This document shows positions 50,901 to 59,408 of a stretch of DNA of 64,000 bases, in pieces. Where the stretch lies: the NCBI GenBank assembly GCA_019120375.1, contig DWVE01000030.1, forward strand, positions 25,855 to 89,854, read 5' to 3'. The notes beneath the pieces were generated by a model. That model searched no databases. It was not told where the DNA came from and was given only the letters and a program-made list of their open reading frames with translations. The position numbers were made by a program, and so were the translations under genes. The DNA comes from Allofournierella_A excrementavium (GTDB taxonomy: Bacteria > Bacillota > Clostridia > Oscillospirales > Ruminococcaceae). Positions within the stretch are counted from its first letter, which is position 1. Each line of letters begins with the position of its first letter.

Positions 50901-52010
50901 ATGGATGAATATTCAAAACTGTTCGCAAAAAATCTGAGGCACCTGCGCAAGGGCCATGAGATGACACAGGTGGAACTGGGCAAGGCCATTGGCTATTCGG
51001 AAAAGGCGGTCAGCAAATGGGAAAAAGGGCACAGCGTGCCGGAAATCGCTGTTTTGTTTCAACTTGCACAGCTGTTCCACACCACGGTGGAGGCATTTTT
51101 TCAATCCAGCGATGAGCTGTATTTCCTGGGCATAGACGGCGAAGGAACCTCCACTGAGTTCCTGCTCACCAGCGGGGCCAAGATCCCCATCCGTTCCGCA
51201 TTCGAGCGGGGCTGTAACCCCTGTGACATCGGAATGAGCAACACAAAGGAAATCCTGAAGCGTGGAATCTACCAGGTGTGTCAGGGTGTTTCACCTTCCA
51301 GGATCGTTGCCTTTGCCGGCATTTCAGGAACCGGCTCTGTGGAATACGCAAAAGAAATTTACAGCTTCATGCTGGGCATGGGGTTTTACAAGGTCTACAA
51401 CGGCAGCGATGTGGACAATGTGGTGGCGGCGGCGCTGGGCGAAAACGACGGCGTGGCGGTAATCATCGGCACTGGTATCGCGGCGTTTACACAAAAGGAT
51501 CGCAAAAAGCACTGCACTGCAGGCTGGGGCCATTATTTTGACCAGGGTGGAAGCACCTTCAACTTCGGCCATGACGCCATCGAGGCAGCGCTGATGATGG
51601 AGGGGAAACGAGGAAGAAAAACGCTTCTTTACGACCTCATCATGGAGTCCACTGGCTGCAAGCCAAGCCAGCTGATCCCGCGGATCTACACCGAGGGGCG
51701 TCAATACATTGCTTCCTTTGCACCGCTGGTGTTCGAAGCTGCGGACCGAAGCGACGAAGTAGCAAGAGACATCATCCACCGGAATTTTTCGGTGATCACC
51801 GAGATCATCCGGGTGGCGGCAGAGCCGCTGAAGAAAAAACCGGTGACAGTTGCGCTGAGCGGCGAGTTGGTGCAGAACAAATACACACTGCCGGCCCTCT
51901 CCGAACAGCTGGACCGCTCCCTCTACACCCTGTGTCCGCTGACCGAGCGGCCGGTGCTGGGAGCTGTGGAAAATGCCGTGCGCTGCTATCGGAACGATTT
52001 TGAGAGGTAG
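50901..52010 (+). CDS. XRE helix-turn-helix fused to a BadF/N-acetylglucosamine-kinase-type ATPase domain
   Basis: A 369-residue fusion. Residues about 5-62 are an XRE helix-turn-helix (LRHLRKGHEMTQVELGKAIG, SEKAVSKWEKGHSVPE). Residues about 70-369 are an ASKHA-fold domain resembling N-acetylglucosamine kinases and BadF/BcrA proteins: YFLGIDGEGTSTEFLL phosphate-1, NPCDIG, GISGTGSVEYAK, GWGHYFDQGGSTFNFGHDAI and VALSGELVQNKY. It may sense or phosphorylate a sugar and control the ABC operon 100 bases downstream. The ATG at 50901 is chosen because the earlier frame (50874) lacks a ribosome binding site. The arrangement resembles ROK repressors, but with an XRE head. Confidence 0.85.
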   Translation: MDEYSKLFAKNLRHLRKGHEMTQVELGKAIGYSEKAVSKWEKGHSVPEIAVLFQLAQLFHTTVEAFFQSSDELYFLGIDGEGTSTEFLLTSGAKIPIRSAFERGCNPCDIGMSNTKEILKRGIYQVCQGVSPSRIVAFAGISGTGSVEYAKEIYSFMLGMGFYKVYNGSDVDNVVAAALGENDGVAVIIGTGIAAFTQKDRKKHCTAGWGHYFDQGGSTFNFGHDAIEAALMMEGKRGRKTLLYDLIMESTGCKPSQLIPRIYTEGRQYIASFAPLVFEAADRSDEVARDIIHRNFSVITEIIRVAAEPLKKKPVTVALSGELVQNKYTLPALSEQLDRSLYTLCPLTERPVLGAVENAVRCYRNDFER

Positions 52011-52110
52011 GATTTTCCCTCAGCCGCCGGCAGAAAATTGTAACGCAGGCACACAGGAGTGCCTTCGGAATATGTGAAAAGGGGATATTTAAAGAAAAGG
52101 AGAAGGAACC

Positions 52111-53388
52111 ATGAAAAAGTTAATCGCTCTTTCCCTCGCGGTCGTGATGAGCATTGGTTTTGCAGCTTGCTCTTCGGGCGGCCAGACCTCCTCGGGGTCG
52201 GACGGCGGGAATGCCCAGACAGACGGCAAGACAGTGGTCTACTGGAGCATGTGGGAAGCCACGGAACCCCAGGGCCAGGCGATCCAGCAGTCGGTGGAAG
52301 CCTTTGAAGCCGAGACCGGGATCAACGTGGATCTGCAGTTCAAAGGCCGCACCGGCATTCGTGAGGGCCTGCAGCCCGCGCTGGACGCAGGCCAGGTGGT
52401 GGACGTGTTTGATGAGAGCACCGACCGTATCAACACCATTTTCCTGCCTTATGTGATGGATCTGGAAGAGCTGGCGGCAAAATACAACTACGAAGAGACG
52501 GCCGAGCCCAGCCTGATGTCGCTTTGCCGCGAGCTGGCAGGCGGGAAACTGATGTCCATTCCCTATCAGCCCAGCCTCTGGGCGTTCTTCTACAATCAGG
52601 ACATCCTGGATGAAGCGGGCGTCACCGAGCTGCCCACTACTTGGGACGAGTTCCTGGAGATGTGCGAGAAGATCAAGCAGGCCGGCTATGCGCCCATCAC
52701 CTGCGATGACGCCTATAGCACCGCGATGTTCGGGCACCATCTGTCCCGCCTGGTGGGTGAGGACCGCGTGGTGGAGATCGTGACCAACGGCGAATGGGAT
52801 GACCCGGCTGTTCTGCAGTTCGCAAAGGACTATGAGGAACTGGCGTCCAAGGGCTATTTTGTGGACACTATCGCCAGCAACGTCTGGCCTTCCGGCCAGA
52901 TCGCTGACATTGGCAGCGGAAATGCGGCCATGTATCTGAACGGGTCTTGGCTGCCCAACGAGATCAAAGACACCACCGGCCCGGATTTCCGGTGGGGCTG
53001 CTTTGCCTACCCTGAACTGGAGGGCGGCGAGTACGGCCTGGAGGCCGGCTCCTACGGCGCTCAGTGCTTTGCCATCAACAAGGAGTCTCAGGTGTCTGAC
53101 GAAGCGTTCCAGCTGATCAACTATCTGACCAAGGGCGAGGCGGACCAGCTGTTGAGCGAACTGTCTGTGGGCATTCCGGCCGACACCACCAACACCGAAT
53201 GGCCGGAAATGCTGGAGTGCGTCAAACCGGTCATGTCCAGCTTCACCGTGCGCTGGTCCACCTATTGCGGTGCCAACTCCAACAGTGACATCACCCCCGC
53301 GCTGAAGGAAAATGTTCTGAAACTGTGCGGCGGAATGATCACAGCGGACGAGTTTGTGGCGAATATGATGGCGGCCTCAGGCAAGTAA
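52111..53388 (+). CDS. Sugar-binding lipoprotein of ABC transporter
   Basis: A 425-residue solute-binding lipoprotein with lipobox FAAC (cysteine at residue 20), a Ser/Gly-rich linker, and a family-1 body: TVVYWSMWEATEPQGQAIQQ, AWLPNEIKD-like NGSWLPNEIKDTTGPDFRWG and TPALKENVLKL near the end. It is unrelated at the residue level to the maltodextrin binding protein at 28182 apart from the fold. AAAGGAGAAGGA precedes the ATG. An AGGCAC/GTGCCT repeat at 52046-52063 lies in its leader and may be an operator. Confidence 0.93.
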   Translation: MKKLIALSLAVVMSIGFAACSSGGQTSSGSDGGNAQTDGKTVVYWSMWEATEPQGQAIQQSVEAFEAETGINVDLQFKGRTGIREGLQPALDAGQVVDVFDESTDRINTIFLPYVMDLEELAAKYNYEETAEPSLMSLCRELAGGKLMSIPYQPSLWAFFYNQDILDEAGVTELPTTWDEFLEMCEKIKQAGYAPITCDDAYSTAMFGHHLSRLVGEDRVVEIVTNGEWDDPAVLQFAKDYEELASKGYFVDTIASNVWPSGQIADIGSGNAAMYLNGSWLPNEIKDTTGPDFRWGCFAYPELEGGEYGLEAGSYGAQCFAINKESQVSDEAFQLINYLTKGEADQLLSELSVGIPADTTNTEWPEMLECVKPVMSSFTVRWSTYCGANSNSDITPALKENVLKLCGGMITADEFVANMMAASGK

Positions 53389-53406
53389 CCGCCTGCTCGA
53401 AAAGGG

Positions 53407-53438
53407 GGATGGCGGCGGCCGAATGGCCGCCGCCATCC
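53407..53438 (+). terminator. Intercistronic hairpin behind the second binding-protein gene
   Basis: A perfect 14-base stem (GGATGGCGGCGGCC with its complement, loop GAAT) and no T-tract. It likely stabilises the upstream message or partly terminates before the permeases, similar in position to the hairpin at 28131. Confidence 0.75.
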
Positions 53439-53465
53439 ATGTTTGAGGTGAAGACGGGAGGGAAT

Positions 53466-54359
53466 ATGAAACAAAACAAAAAAACACTGATCGCCTTTTT
53501 GCTGCCGGCAATGATCTTTTTTACCACCGTGTTCGTCTATCCGGTGATACGCACCGCGCTGATGAGCCTGTATGAGATCGACAATGTGACGGCAAAGGTG
53601 AGCCAGTGGCGTTTTTCCGGGATCGAAAACTACATCAAACTGATGAACACGCCGGTATTCCACAGTGCGCTGTGGAACCTGCTGAAGATCTGGCTCATCG
53701 GCGGTGTGGCGGTGATGGGGCTTTCACTGTTCTTTGCCGTGGTGCTGAGCAGCGGGGTAAAGGGCAAAAAGGTGTTTCGGGCGATTTTGTATTTCCCGAA
53801 CATCGTTTCGGCGGTGGCGCTGGCTGTCATGTGGCAGCAGTATGTATACAGCAGCAAATTTGGCCTGCTCAAGCCGCTGGCCGAATTCTTTGGCTGGCAG
53901 TGGCTGGATCCCGACCACAAGTTCGCCGCTATGCTCATCGCCTATTGCTTTGGCATGGTGGGCTACCACATGCTCATCTTTCTGTCGGGAATTGAGCGAA
54001 TCGGCCAGCAGTATTTTGAGGCAGCCACCATCGACGGTGCAAACCGCTTCAAGCAGTTTTTGTTTATTACGCTCCCGCTGCTGCGCGGCGTGTTCAAAAC
54101 GAACATCACCATGTGGTCGGTATCGTCCATTGGCTTTTTCGTCTGGAGCCAGCTGTTTGCAGGCACCGGCGTTGCCATTGAGGCAAGCCTGATCACGCCG
54201 CTGGCGTATCTGTACAACCAGACGTTCAGCAACACCGATGTGGTGGTGGAACGGAATGCCGGTGTGGGCGCTGCTGTGGGTGTGGTCATGGCGGTGCTGG
54301 TGGTGATCGTGTTCTGGATCACGTCCAAGCTCATTCCGGACGACGACATTGAATTCTAA
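53466..54359 (+). CDS. Carbohydrate ABC transporter permease, MalF/UgpA type
   Basis: A 297-residue permease with six helices (LIAFLLPAMIFFTTVFVYPV) and the EAA loop FEAATIDGANRFKQFLFITLP. CUT1 family. ATG at 53466 follows GGAGGGAAT. It lies 11 bases before the MalG-type partner gene. No ATPase gene is nearby, so a shared MsmX-like subunit is expected. Confidence 0.94.
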   Translation: MKQNKKTLIAFLLPAMIFFTTVFVYPVIRTALMSLYEIDNVTAKVSQWRFSGIENYIKLMNTPVFHSALWNLLKIWLIGGVAVMGLSLFFAVVLSSGVKGKKVFRAILYFPNIVSAVALAVMWQQYVYSSKFGLLKPLAEFFGWQWLDPDHKFAAMLIAYCFGMVGYHMLIFLSGIERIGQQYFEAATIDGANRFKQFLFITLPLLRGVFKTNITMWSVSSIGFFVWSQLFAGTGVAIEASLITPLAYLYNQTFSNTDVVVERNAGVGAAVGVVMAVLVVIVFWITSKLIPDDDIEF

Positions 54360-54370
54360 AGGAGGAACCA

Positions 54371-55255
54371 ATGAAAAGCAAGAAAAAGGCTTCCTCTTTT
54401 CTGCGTGCGCTGAAAAAGGAGGCGCCGCTCACACCCGGCTATATTGCGCTGACCGCGTGGTCGATCCTCACGATTTTGATCATCGGCTGGATGTTCTGTG
54501 CAAGTCTTTCCACAACGCCGGAGATCTTCAGCGGAAAAGTCGGCACCTTTTCTTCGGGCCTTCACTTTGAAAACTATGCGAAGGCATGGAGCAGCCAGAA
54601 CGTCTCCAAGATATTTATGAACTCCCTGGGCTACACTCTGGTGTCCTGCACGGCGCTGATCTTTGTGTGCGCGCCGGCGGCCTATGCACTTTCGCGTTTC
54701 AAATTCTTTGCCTGCAAATTCATCCAGAGCGGGCTGGTCAGCGCGATGGCGGTCCCGGTGGCCATGATCATCCTGCCGCTGTTTTGTGTGATCGCCCAGC
54801 TGGGGCTGGTGGACAATGGGATCAAGAACCGTCTTGTGCTTATCTATCTGTACATCGGGATCAACGTGCCCTACACCACCATTTTTCTGATGGCGTTTTT
54901 CTCCAATCTGTCCGGAGAATATGAGGACGCTGCGGCCATCGACGGCTGCTCCCAGTCAAAGACCTTCTGGAAGATCATGTTCCCGCTGGCGCAGCCGGGC
55001 ATTATAACCGTGACCATTTTCAATTTCAACAAAATCTGGAACGAATATTTTCTCTCGCTGATCTTTGCCAATTCTGACTCCATGCGCCCTGTGGCTGTGG
55101 GGCTGTTCTCCATGATCAATTCCATGAAGTATACGGGCGACTGGTCCGGTCTGTTTGCGGCTGTGGCCATCGTCACCTTGCCGACGCTGGTGTTGTATAT
55201 CCTGCTGTCGGAACGAATTATTGCCGGTGTTACCGCAGGAGGAGTGAAGGGCTGA
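54371..55255 (+). CDS. Carbohydrate ABC transporter permease, MalG/UgpE type
   Basis: A 294-residue permease, six helices, with the EAA loop YEDAAAIDGCSQSKTFWKIM and the CUT1 ending TAGGVKG. Its start follows GGAGGAACCA and lies 11 bases after the first permease. It is 1 base before the DUF5107 gene, so the three are tightly coupled. Confidence 0.94.
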   Translation: MKSKKKASSFLRALKKEAPLTPGYIALTAWSILTILIIGWMFCASLSTTPEIFSGKVGTFSSGLHFENYAKAWSSQNVSKIFMNSLGYTLVSCTALIFVCAPAAYALSRFKFFACKFIQSGLVSAMAVPVAMIILPLFCVIAQLGLVDNGIKNRLVLIYLYIGINVPYTTIFLMAFFSNLSGEYEDAAAIDGCSQSKTFWKIMFPLAQPGIITVTIFNFNKIWNEYFLSLIFANSDSMRPVAVGLFSMINSMKYTGDWSGLFAAVAIVTLPTLVLYILLSERIIAGVTAGGVKG

Positions 55256-55256
55256 A

Positions 55257-57248
55257 ATGAGTGAAACGACCACCCTGCGCTTTGAGCCTGTCCGGCTCAA
55301 AAGCGCCGACTTTGGCGGCATGAACTGCTTGCCGGACATATATGACAACGCCTCACTGCATTCCCGCGTGCAGTGCAGTTCCCGGATCACCGAGCAGGAC
55401 CGTGAGACCTTTGACGCACTGCGCATCCACACGGTGCTGCCTTATCAAATGCAGAGCCTTTATGACCGCAGCCGCAGGGAAAAGACCTTTACGGCGGCCG
55501 TGCTGGAGAACGAGGCCCTCAAAGCCACTTTTCTGCCTCAGCTGGGCGGGCGGCTCTGGTCCTTGTTCGACAAACGGGAGCAGCGGGAACTGCTCTTCGT
55601 CAACGATGTGCTCCAGCCTTGCAATCTGGCGCTCCGGAATGCCTGGTTTGCCGGCGGCGTGGAATGGAACTGCGGTGTCCGGGGGCATGCACTGCTCACC
55701 TGTTCGCCGCTTTTCACCCGGCAAGCGGTCAATGAAAAGGGCGATCCCCTTCTGATAATGTACGAATACGAACGGGTGACCCGGGTGACTTACAAGATCT
55801 GCGCCACCCTTCAGCAGGACGCCCTGCTTTTGAAAATGACCATCGAAAACACCGAGGACAGGGATAAATGGACGTATTGGTGGTCCAATATCGCGGCCCC
55901 CGAAAACCCGAAAACGAGGGTCATCGTTCCTGCCACGGAGACTTTTTACTGCGGCTACCGGGAAGGAGTACATGTGCTGGATTCCGGGCCCTATCCCCAC
56001 ACGGACCAGCTGAGGATCGACGACCTGAGCTATCCTGCCCGATATGACCAGACCTGGGACATGTTCTTCAAGATCCCGGAGCAGGAACACAAATGGATCG
56101 CCGCGGTGGAAGAGGATGGCCGGGGCCTGCTGCAGTATTCCGACAATACCCTCATCGGCCGCAAGCTGTTTGCATGGGGTGCACATCCTGGCGGCCGGAA
56201 CTGGAACCATTGGCTCTCCGACGCGGGGCAGCCCTACATCGAGATCCAGGCGGGCCTGGCCCCCACCCAGCAACACGTGGTGCGCCTTGGCGCAAATGAA
56301 AAAATCGGTTGGATGGAAGGGTACTGTGCAGTGTCCGGCGATCCGCACGCGCTGTACAGCCCGCAGTATTCCGACGCCGTCCGTGAGATCGGCGGCATGG
56401 CCGGCGACCGGATCGCCCGGCTGGATGAAAGCCTGTTCCGCCCCAAAGACATCCCGGCTCCGGTGCTGGAGGGGTCCGGCTGGGGCGCTTTGGAAGGCAT
56501 GCTTCGCGGCAGCTGTGTCAGCGAGGAGTGCGACTTTCCCCAAAGCAGCATAGGCGGGGAGCAGAAGGAATGGTATGCCCTGCTGGTGCAGGGCCGTCTG
56601 CCAGAGCACGCGCCCTGCGAACCGATCTTGAGCTATGAAGCCGGCGAGGAGTGGATCAGTCGTATTGCCGAGACCATGACGGGCACCTGGTATGAGCACT
56701 ATCATTTGGGCGTTATGCACTATGCGGCAAAGGCGATCCAGGAAGCAGAGGTCCATTTTGAGGCGTCGCTGGCAGCCGAGGAAAACCCATGGGCTCTGCG
56801 CAACCTTGCCAGAATTGAGAAAAACATCCGGAATGACCGCAAAAAGGCGGCCGAATACATGGCGCGGGCGTACCGGATGAAGCCGGATTACCTGCCTCTG
56901 GCCGTGGAATATGCCGCCTCCCTGATTGACAGCGGGCAGAACCGGGAAATGATTGCGCTGTACGATTCCCTGGCGCCGGCGTTCAAAGCACAGGGACGCC
57001 TGCAGCTGCTGCTGGCTGCGGCGCTCACCCGGGAGGGAGAACTGGACCGGGCAAAGGCGATCCTGACGCCGGAGCTCTGCATTCCGGACATCAAGGAAGG
57101 CGAATATTCGGTCTCGCACATCTGGGTGGAACTTTACACCCGGATCATGGCAGAGGAAGAGAATGTTTCGGCAGACAGCCTTTCTCCGGCCCAGGTGCAG
57201 GCCCGTTATCCGGTGCCTCAGGCGCTGGACTTCCGGCAGGACCTGTGA
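55257..57248 (+). CDS. DUF5107 protein with C-terminal TPR-like repeats
   Basis: A 663-residue protein with no signal peptide. Residues about 60-390 match the DUF5107 pattern: AAVLENEALKATFLPQLGGR, WFAGGVEWNCGVRGHALL and TYWWSNIAAPENPKTRVIVP. Residues about 470-650 are helical repeats of the TPR type (EHYHLGVMHYAAKAIQEAEV, AAEENPWALRNLARIEKNIR). DUF5107 proteins are common near sugar uptake genes and have a galactose-mutarotase-like fold, so a role in handling the imported sugar is likely, but no catalytic residue can be assigned. The gene starts 1 base after the permease. Confidence 0.9.
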   Translation: MSETTTLRFEPVRLKSADFGGMNCLPDIYDNASLHSRVQCSSRITEQDRETFDALRIHTVLPYQMQSLYDRSRREKTFTAAVLENEALKATFLPQLGGRLWSLFDKREQRELLFVNDVLQPCNLALRNAWFAGGVEWNCGVRGHALLTCSPLFTRQAVNEKGDPLLIMYEYERVTRVTYKICATLQQDALLLKMTIENTEDRDKWTYWWSNIAAPENPKTRVIVPATETFYCGYREGVHVLDSGPYPHTDQLRIDDLSYPARYDQTWDMFFKIPEQEHKWIAAVEEDGRGLLQYSDNTLIGRKLFAWGAHPGGRNWNHWLSDAGQPYIEIQAGLAPTQQHVVRLGANEKIGWMEGYCAVSGDPHALYSPQYSDAVREIGGMAGDRIARLDESLFRPKDIPAPVLEGSGWGALEGMLRGSCVSEECDFPQSSIGGEQKEWYALLVQGRLPEHAPCEPILSYEAGEEWISRIAETMTGTWYEHYHLGVMHYAAKAIQEAEVHFEASLAAEENPWALRNLARIEKNIRNDRKKAAEYMARAYRMKPDYLPLAVEYAASLIDSGQNREMIALYDSLAPAFKAQGRLQLLLAAALTREGELDRAKAILTPELCIPDIKEGEYSVSHIWVELYTRIMAEEENVSADSLSPAQVQARYPVPQALDFRQDL

Positions 57249-57274
57249 AAAAGCGGCCCCGGGCCGAAACTGAG

Positions 57275-57306
57275 ATCCCCCGCACCTGGCGTGCGGGGGA
57301 TTTTTT
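57275..57306 (+). terminator. Terminator of the second sugar ABC operon
   Basis: ATCCCCCGCAC pairs with GTGCGGGGGAT (11 bases), followed by TTTTTT. It ends 10 bases before the IS left end. Confidence 0.92.
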
Positions 57307-57380
57307 GTATCCCAAAACCACACGTTAGACGTGTGGTTCGGTAAGAGTTAAATAGATGAATAGAAAAAAGAAATAAAAAA

Positions 57381-57438
57381 CTCCTTGTGGTAGGATAGAG
57401 ATGCGGTCTGCCAACAGCATCAAAAGTGCCACAAGGAG
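57381..57438 (+). promoter_or_regulatory. Leader hairpin hiding the tnpA ribosome binding site
   Basis: CTCCTTGTGG (57381-57390) is the perfect complement of CCACAAGGAG (57429-57438), which contains the Shine-Dalgarno of tnpA. Pairing would block ribosomes and keep transposase low, as known for IS200. Confidence 0.8.
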
Positions 57439-57447
57439 GTCATTCAA

Positions 57448-57909
57448 ATGAGCATGAACGACATAAACAGTTTATCGCATACGAAGTGGATTTGCAAATA
57501 CCATATAGTCTTTGCGCCAAAGTATCGCAGGAAAGTATTCTACAAAGAAAAGAGAGCGGCAATAGGGAAAATACTGCGGCAGCTGTGCGAATGGAAAGGC
57601 GTAAAGATAGTGGAGGCAGAAGTGTGTCCAGATCACATCCATATGCTGGTAGAGATACCGCCGAAGATTTCAGCGTCAAGCTTCATGGGGGACCTGAAAG
57701 GTAAGAGCAGCACAATGCTGTACGAGCAATTCGGCGAATTGAAATATAAATATAGGAATCGGAAATTTTGGTGCAAAGGATACTACGTAGATACGGTAGG
57801 GAAGAACGAGAGCCGAATTGCGGAGTACATAAAAAACCAACTGAAACAGGATGAGATGGGCGAACAACTTACGATGAGTCAGGTCGGCCCGTTCACGGGC
57901 AGCAAGTAA
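57448..57909 (+). CDS. tnpA: IS200/IS605-type Y1 transposase TnpA
   Basis: A 153-residue HUH single-strand transposase. It has KYHIVFAPKYRRKVFYKE, the metal-binding HUH in CPDHIHMLVEIPP, FMGDLKGKSS, and the catalytic tyrosine in KGYYVDTVG with YIKNQ following. All active-site elements are present, so it may be functional. The ribosome binding site is paired in a hairpin. The gene is clearly less GC-rich than the surroundings. Confidence 0.95.
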   Translation: MSMNDINSLSHTKWICKYHIVFAPKYRRKVFYKEKRAAIGKILRQLCEWKGVKIVEAEVCPDHIHMLVEIPPKISASSFMGDLKGKSSTMLYEQFGELKYKYRNRKFWCKGYYVDTVGKNESRIAEYIKNQLKQDEMGEQLTMSQVGPFTGSK

Positions 57910-58048
57910 CAATCTCACGCAGCTGGCAGACCGTATTACGCGTTCTACGCGTGGCGAAGAACATAGGGCTATGCCCGCATATGAAAAACCACCGGCTTGG
58001 TCGGTGGATGTTTATTGCGGCGCGGGCAGCCGGTCCGCAAAGCCCCTG

Positions 58049-58077
58049 TTGCGCTGAGGCGGGAGACAGGGTACAAT
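58049..58077 (+). promoter_or_regulatory. Promoter of the small lipoprotein gene
   Basis: TTGCGC (58049-58054), 17-base spacer, TACAAT (58072-58077). Confidence 0.65.
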
Positions 58078-58115
58078 GGGGGCAGAAAGAAGACCAAAAC
58101 CGGGAAAGGATGAGG

Positions 58116-58448
58116 ATGAAACGAAAGAGATTCGCCGCACTGCTGGCCGCCCTGGCCCTCTGCGTGACCGGCTGCGCCCGGGCGGAGTCTGCTCCCATGC
58201 CGGGGCCGCAGCCGTCGCCGGAGCCGTCTCCCAGCCCGGCCGCTTCACCCGCGGTGGAGGCGGCGGGCGAACTGACCTTCCACAATGAGCTGGACGGACG
58301 CGCCCGGCGCCGACCGGCGGTTGGTGAGCCTGGGCCGGGAGTGGTCCCTCTTTTCCAGCACCCCGCCCGGCGCGGGCCAGACCCGTTTCGAGCGCATTGC
58401 CACCGACGATCTGCTGGCCGGCAGCGGGCAGTTCCTTTCCGCAGGATA
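58116..58448 (+). pseudogene. Small lipoprotein, apparently frameshifted near 58290
   Basis: The first frame gives a lipoprotein start (MKRKRFAALLAALALCVTGC, lipobox VTGC), a Pro/Ser linker (QPSPEPSPSPAASPAVEA) and ELTFHNELD, then turns into low-quality Arg-rich sequence that runs over the terminator to 58502. The next frame continues sensibly as SWTDAPGADRRLVSLGREWS and LFSSTPPGAG to a TAA at 58446-58448, just before the terminator. A single indel near 58285-58295 would join them to about 110 residues. The product family is unknown. Confidence 0.5.
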
Positions 58449-58455
58449 AAACACA

Positions 58456-58496
58456 CACAAAAGCCGCACCCCGGCTGGATCGGTGCGGCTTTTGTG
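58456..58496 (+). terminator. Terminator of the small lipoprotein gene
   Basis: CACAAAAGCCGCACC and GGTGCGGCTTTTGTG form a perfect 15-base stem, with a TATAAT (58497-58502) immediately after that could serve the next gene. Confidence 0.85.
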
Positions 58497-58524
58497 CTAT
58501 AATGAAAAAAGGAGAAAGGCGGGG

Positions 58525-59367
58525 ATGAAGATGAAACGGGTGCTGGTCACCGGCGCGGGCGGCTTTGTGGGCGCGCGCATCATGGCGCAGCTGGGCGGTC
58601 AGCTTGAATTGATGGCCGCCCCTGCCGGCGCGCTGCGAAGCGCCGGGCCGGAGGAGGTGGAGCGGCTGGTGGACGCCGCCGCCCCTGACGTCATCCTGCA
58701 CACGGCGGCCATCTCGGACACCGGCTATTGCGAACAGCACCCGGAGGAGTCCTTCCGGGCCAATGTGGAGCTGCCGGTGCAGCTGGCCCGGGCCGCCCGG
58801 CGGGCGGGCGCAAAGCTGGCGGCCTTCAGCTCCGACCAGGTCTACACCGGGCTGGAGGGCCCCGGTCCCTTCGACGAGACCGTGCCCCTGCGCCCCGCCA
58901 ATGTCTACGGCCGCCACAAGCGGGAGGCGGAAGAGCGGGTGCTGGACCAGCTGGACTCGGCGGTGCTGCTGCGGGCCACCTGGATGTACGACCTGCCGGG
59001 GGACGGGCTGCCCGTCCGGGGCAACCTGCCCCTCAACCTGCTGGCGGCGGCGAACGAGGGCAGAACGCTGGCCTTTTCCGCCGGCGATTGCCGGGGCGTG
59101 ACCTGGGTGCGGCAGGCGGTGGAGAACCTGCCCGTCGCGCTGGACTGGCCGGGGGGCGTTTACAACTTCGGCTGCGAGAGCGACGGGGACATGTACGCCA
59201 CCGCCCTTGCGTTCTGCCGGCTGCTGGGGCTGGACGAGCCGCCGGTGGAGAAAGCCTGCTGGCAGCGGTGCCTTGCTATGGACGGCGGCAAGGCCCGCCG
59301 GCTGGGGGCAAAATTCGACGGCACGGCACAGGGCTTTGCCCGGTGCCTTGCCGCCCGGAATACATAA
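58525..59367 (+). CDS. RmlD-like dTDP-4-dehydrorhamnose reductase / SDR-family protein
   Basis: A 280-residue short-chain dehydrogenase of the extended RmlD type. The N-terminus has VLVTGAGGFVGARIMAQLGG (NAD(P) binding), then HTAAISDTGYCEQHPEESF, the catalytic FSSDQVYTG and VYGRHKREAEERVL with the YxxxK variant YGRHK, and FDETVPLRPANVYG. It likely reduces a nucleotide-linked 4-ketosugar, but it is shorter than classical RmlD and has no other rml gene nearby. The start is ATG 58525 or 58531; GGAG at 58511 favours the first. Confidence 0.82.
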   Translation: MKMKRVLVTGAGGFVGARIMAQLGGQLELMAAPAGALRSAGPEEVERLVDAAAPDVILHTAAISDTGYCEQHPEESFRANVELPVQLARAARRAGAKLAAFSSDQVYTGLEGPGPFDETVPLRPANVYGRHKREAEERVLDQLDSAVLLRATWMYDLPGDGLPVRGNLPLNLLAAANEGRTLAFSAGDCRGVTWVRQAVENLPVALDWPGGVYNFGCESDGDMYATALAFCRLLGLDEPPVEKACWQRCLAMDGGKARRLGAKFDGTAQGFARCLAARNT

Positions 59368-59399
59368 AAAGAGGGAGCGCCTTTTGAAAAGGCGCTCCC
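59366..59399. terminator. Bidirectional terminator between reductase and sulfotransferase genes
   Basis: GGGAGCGCCTTTT pairs with AAAAGGCGCTCCC; the minus-strand side is followed by TCTTTTTAT. It serves mainly the minus-strand sulfotransferase gene. Confidence 0.85.
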
Positions 59400-59408
59400 C
59401 ATTTATGA

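Larger units (their letters stand above)
57316..58007 (+). mobile_element. IS200/IS605-type insertion sequence (tnpA only)
   Basis: The element has subterminal hairpins and not inverted repeats: at the left AACCACACGT-TAG-ACGTGTGGTT (57316-57338) and at the right CCACCG with CGGTGG (57989-58007). It encodes only a TnpA; no TnpB is present. The exact cleavage points are not certain, so the limits are the hairpins. Insertion lies just behind the terminator of the preceding operon. Confidence 0.85.

Noticed and set aside
58116..58502. Single intact lipoprotein running to 58502
   Set aside because: The last part is Arg/Pro-rich out-of-frame sequence and reads through a strong terminator hairpin.
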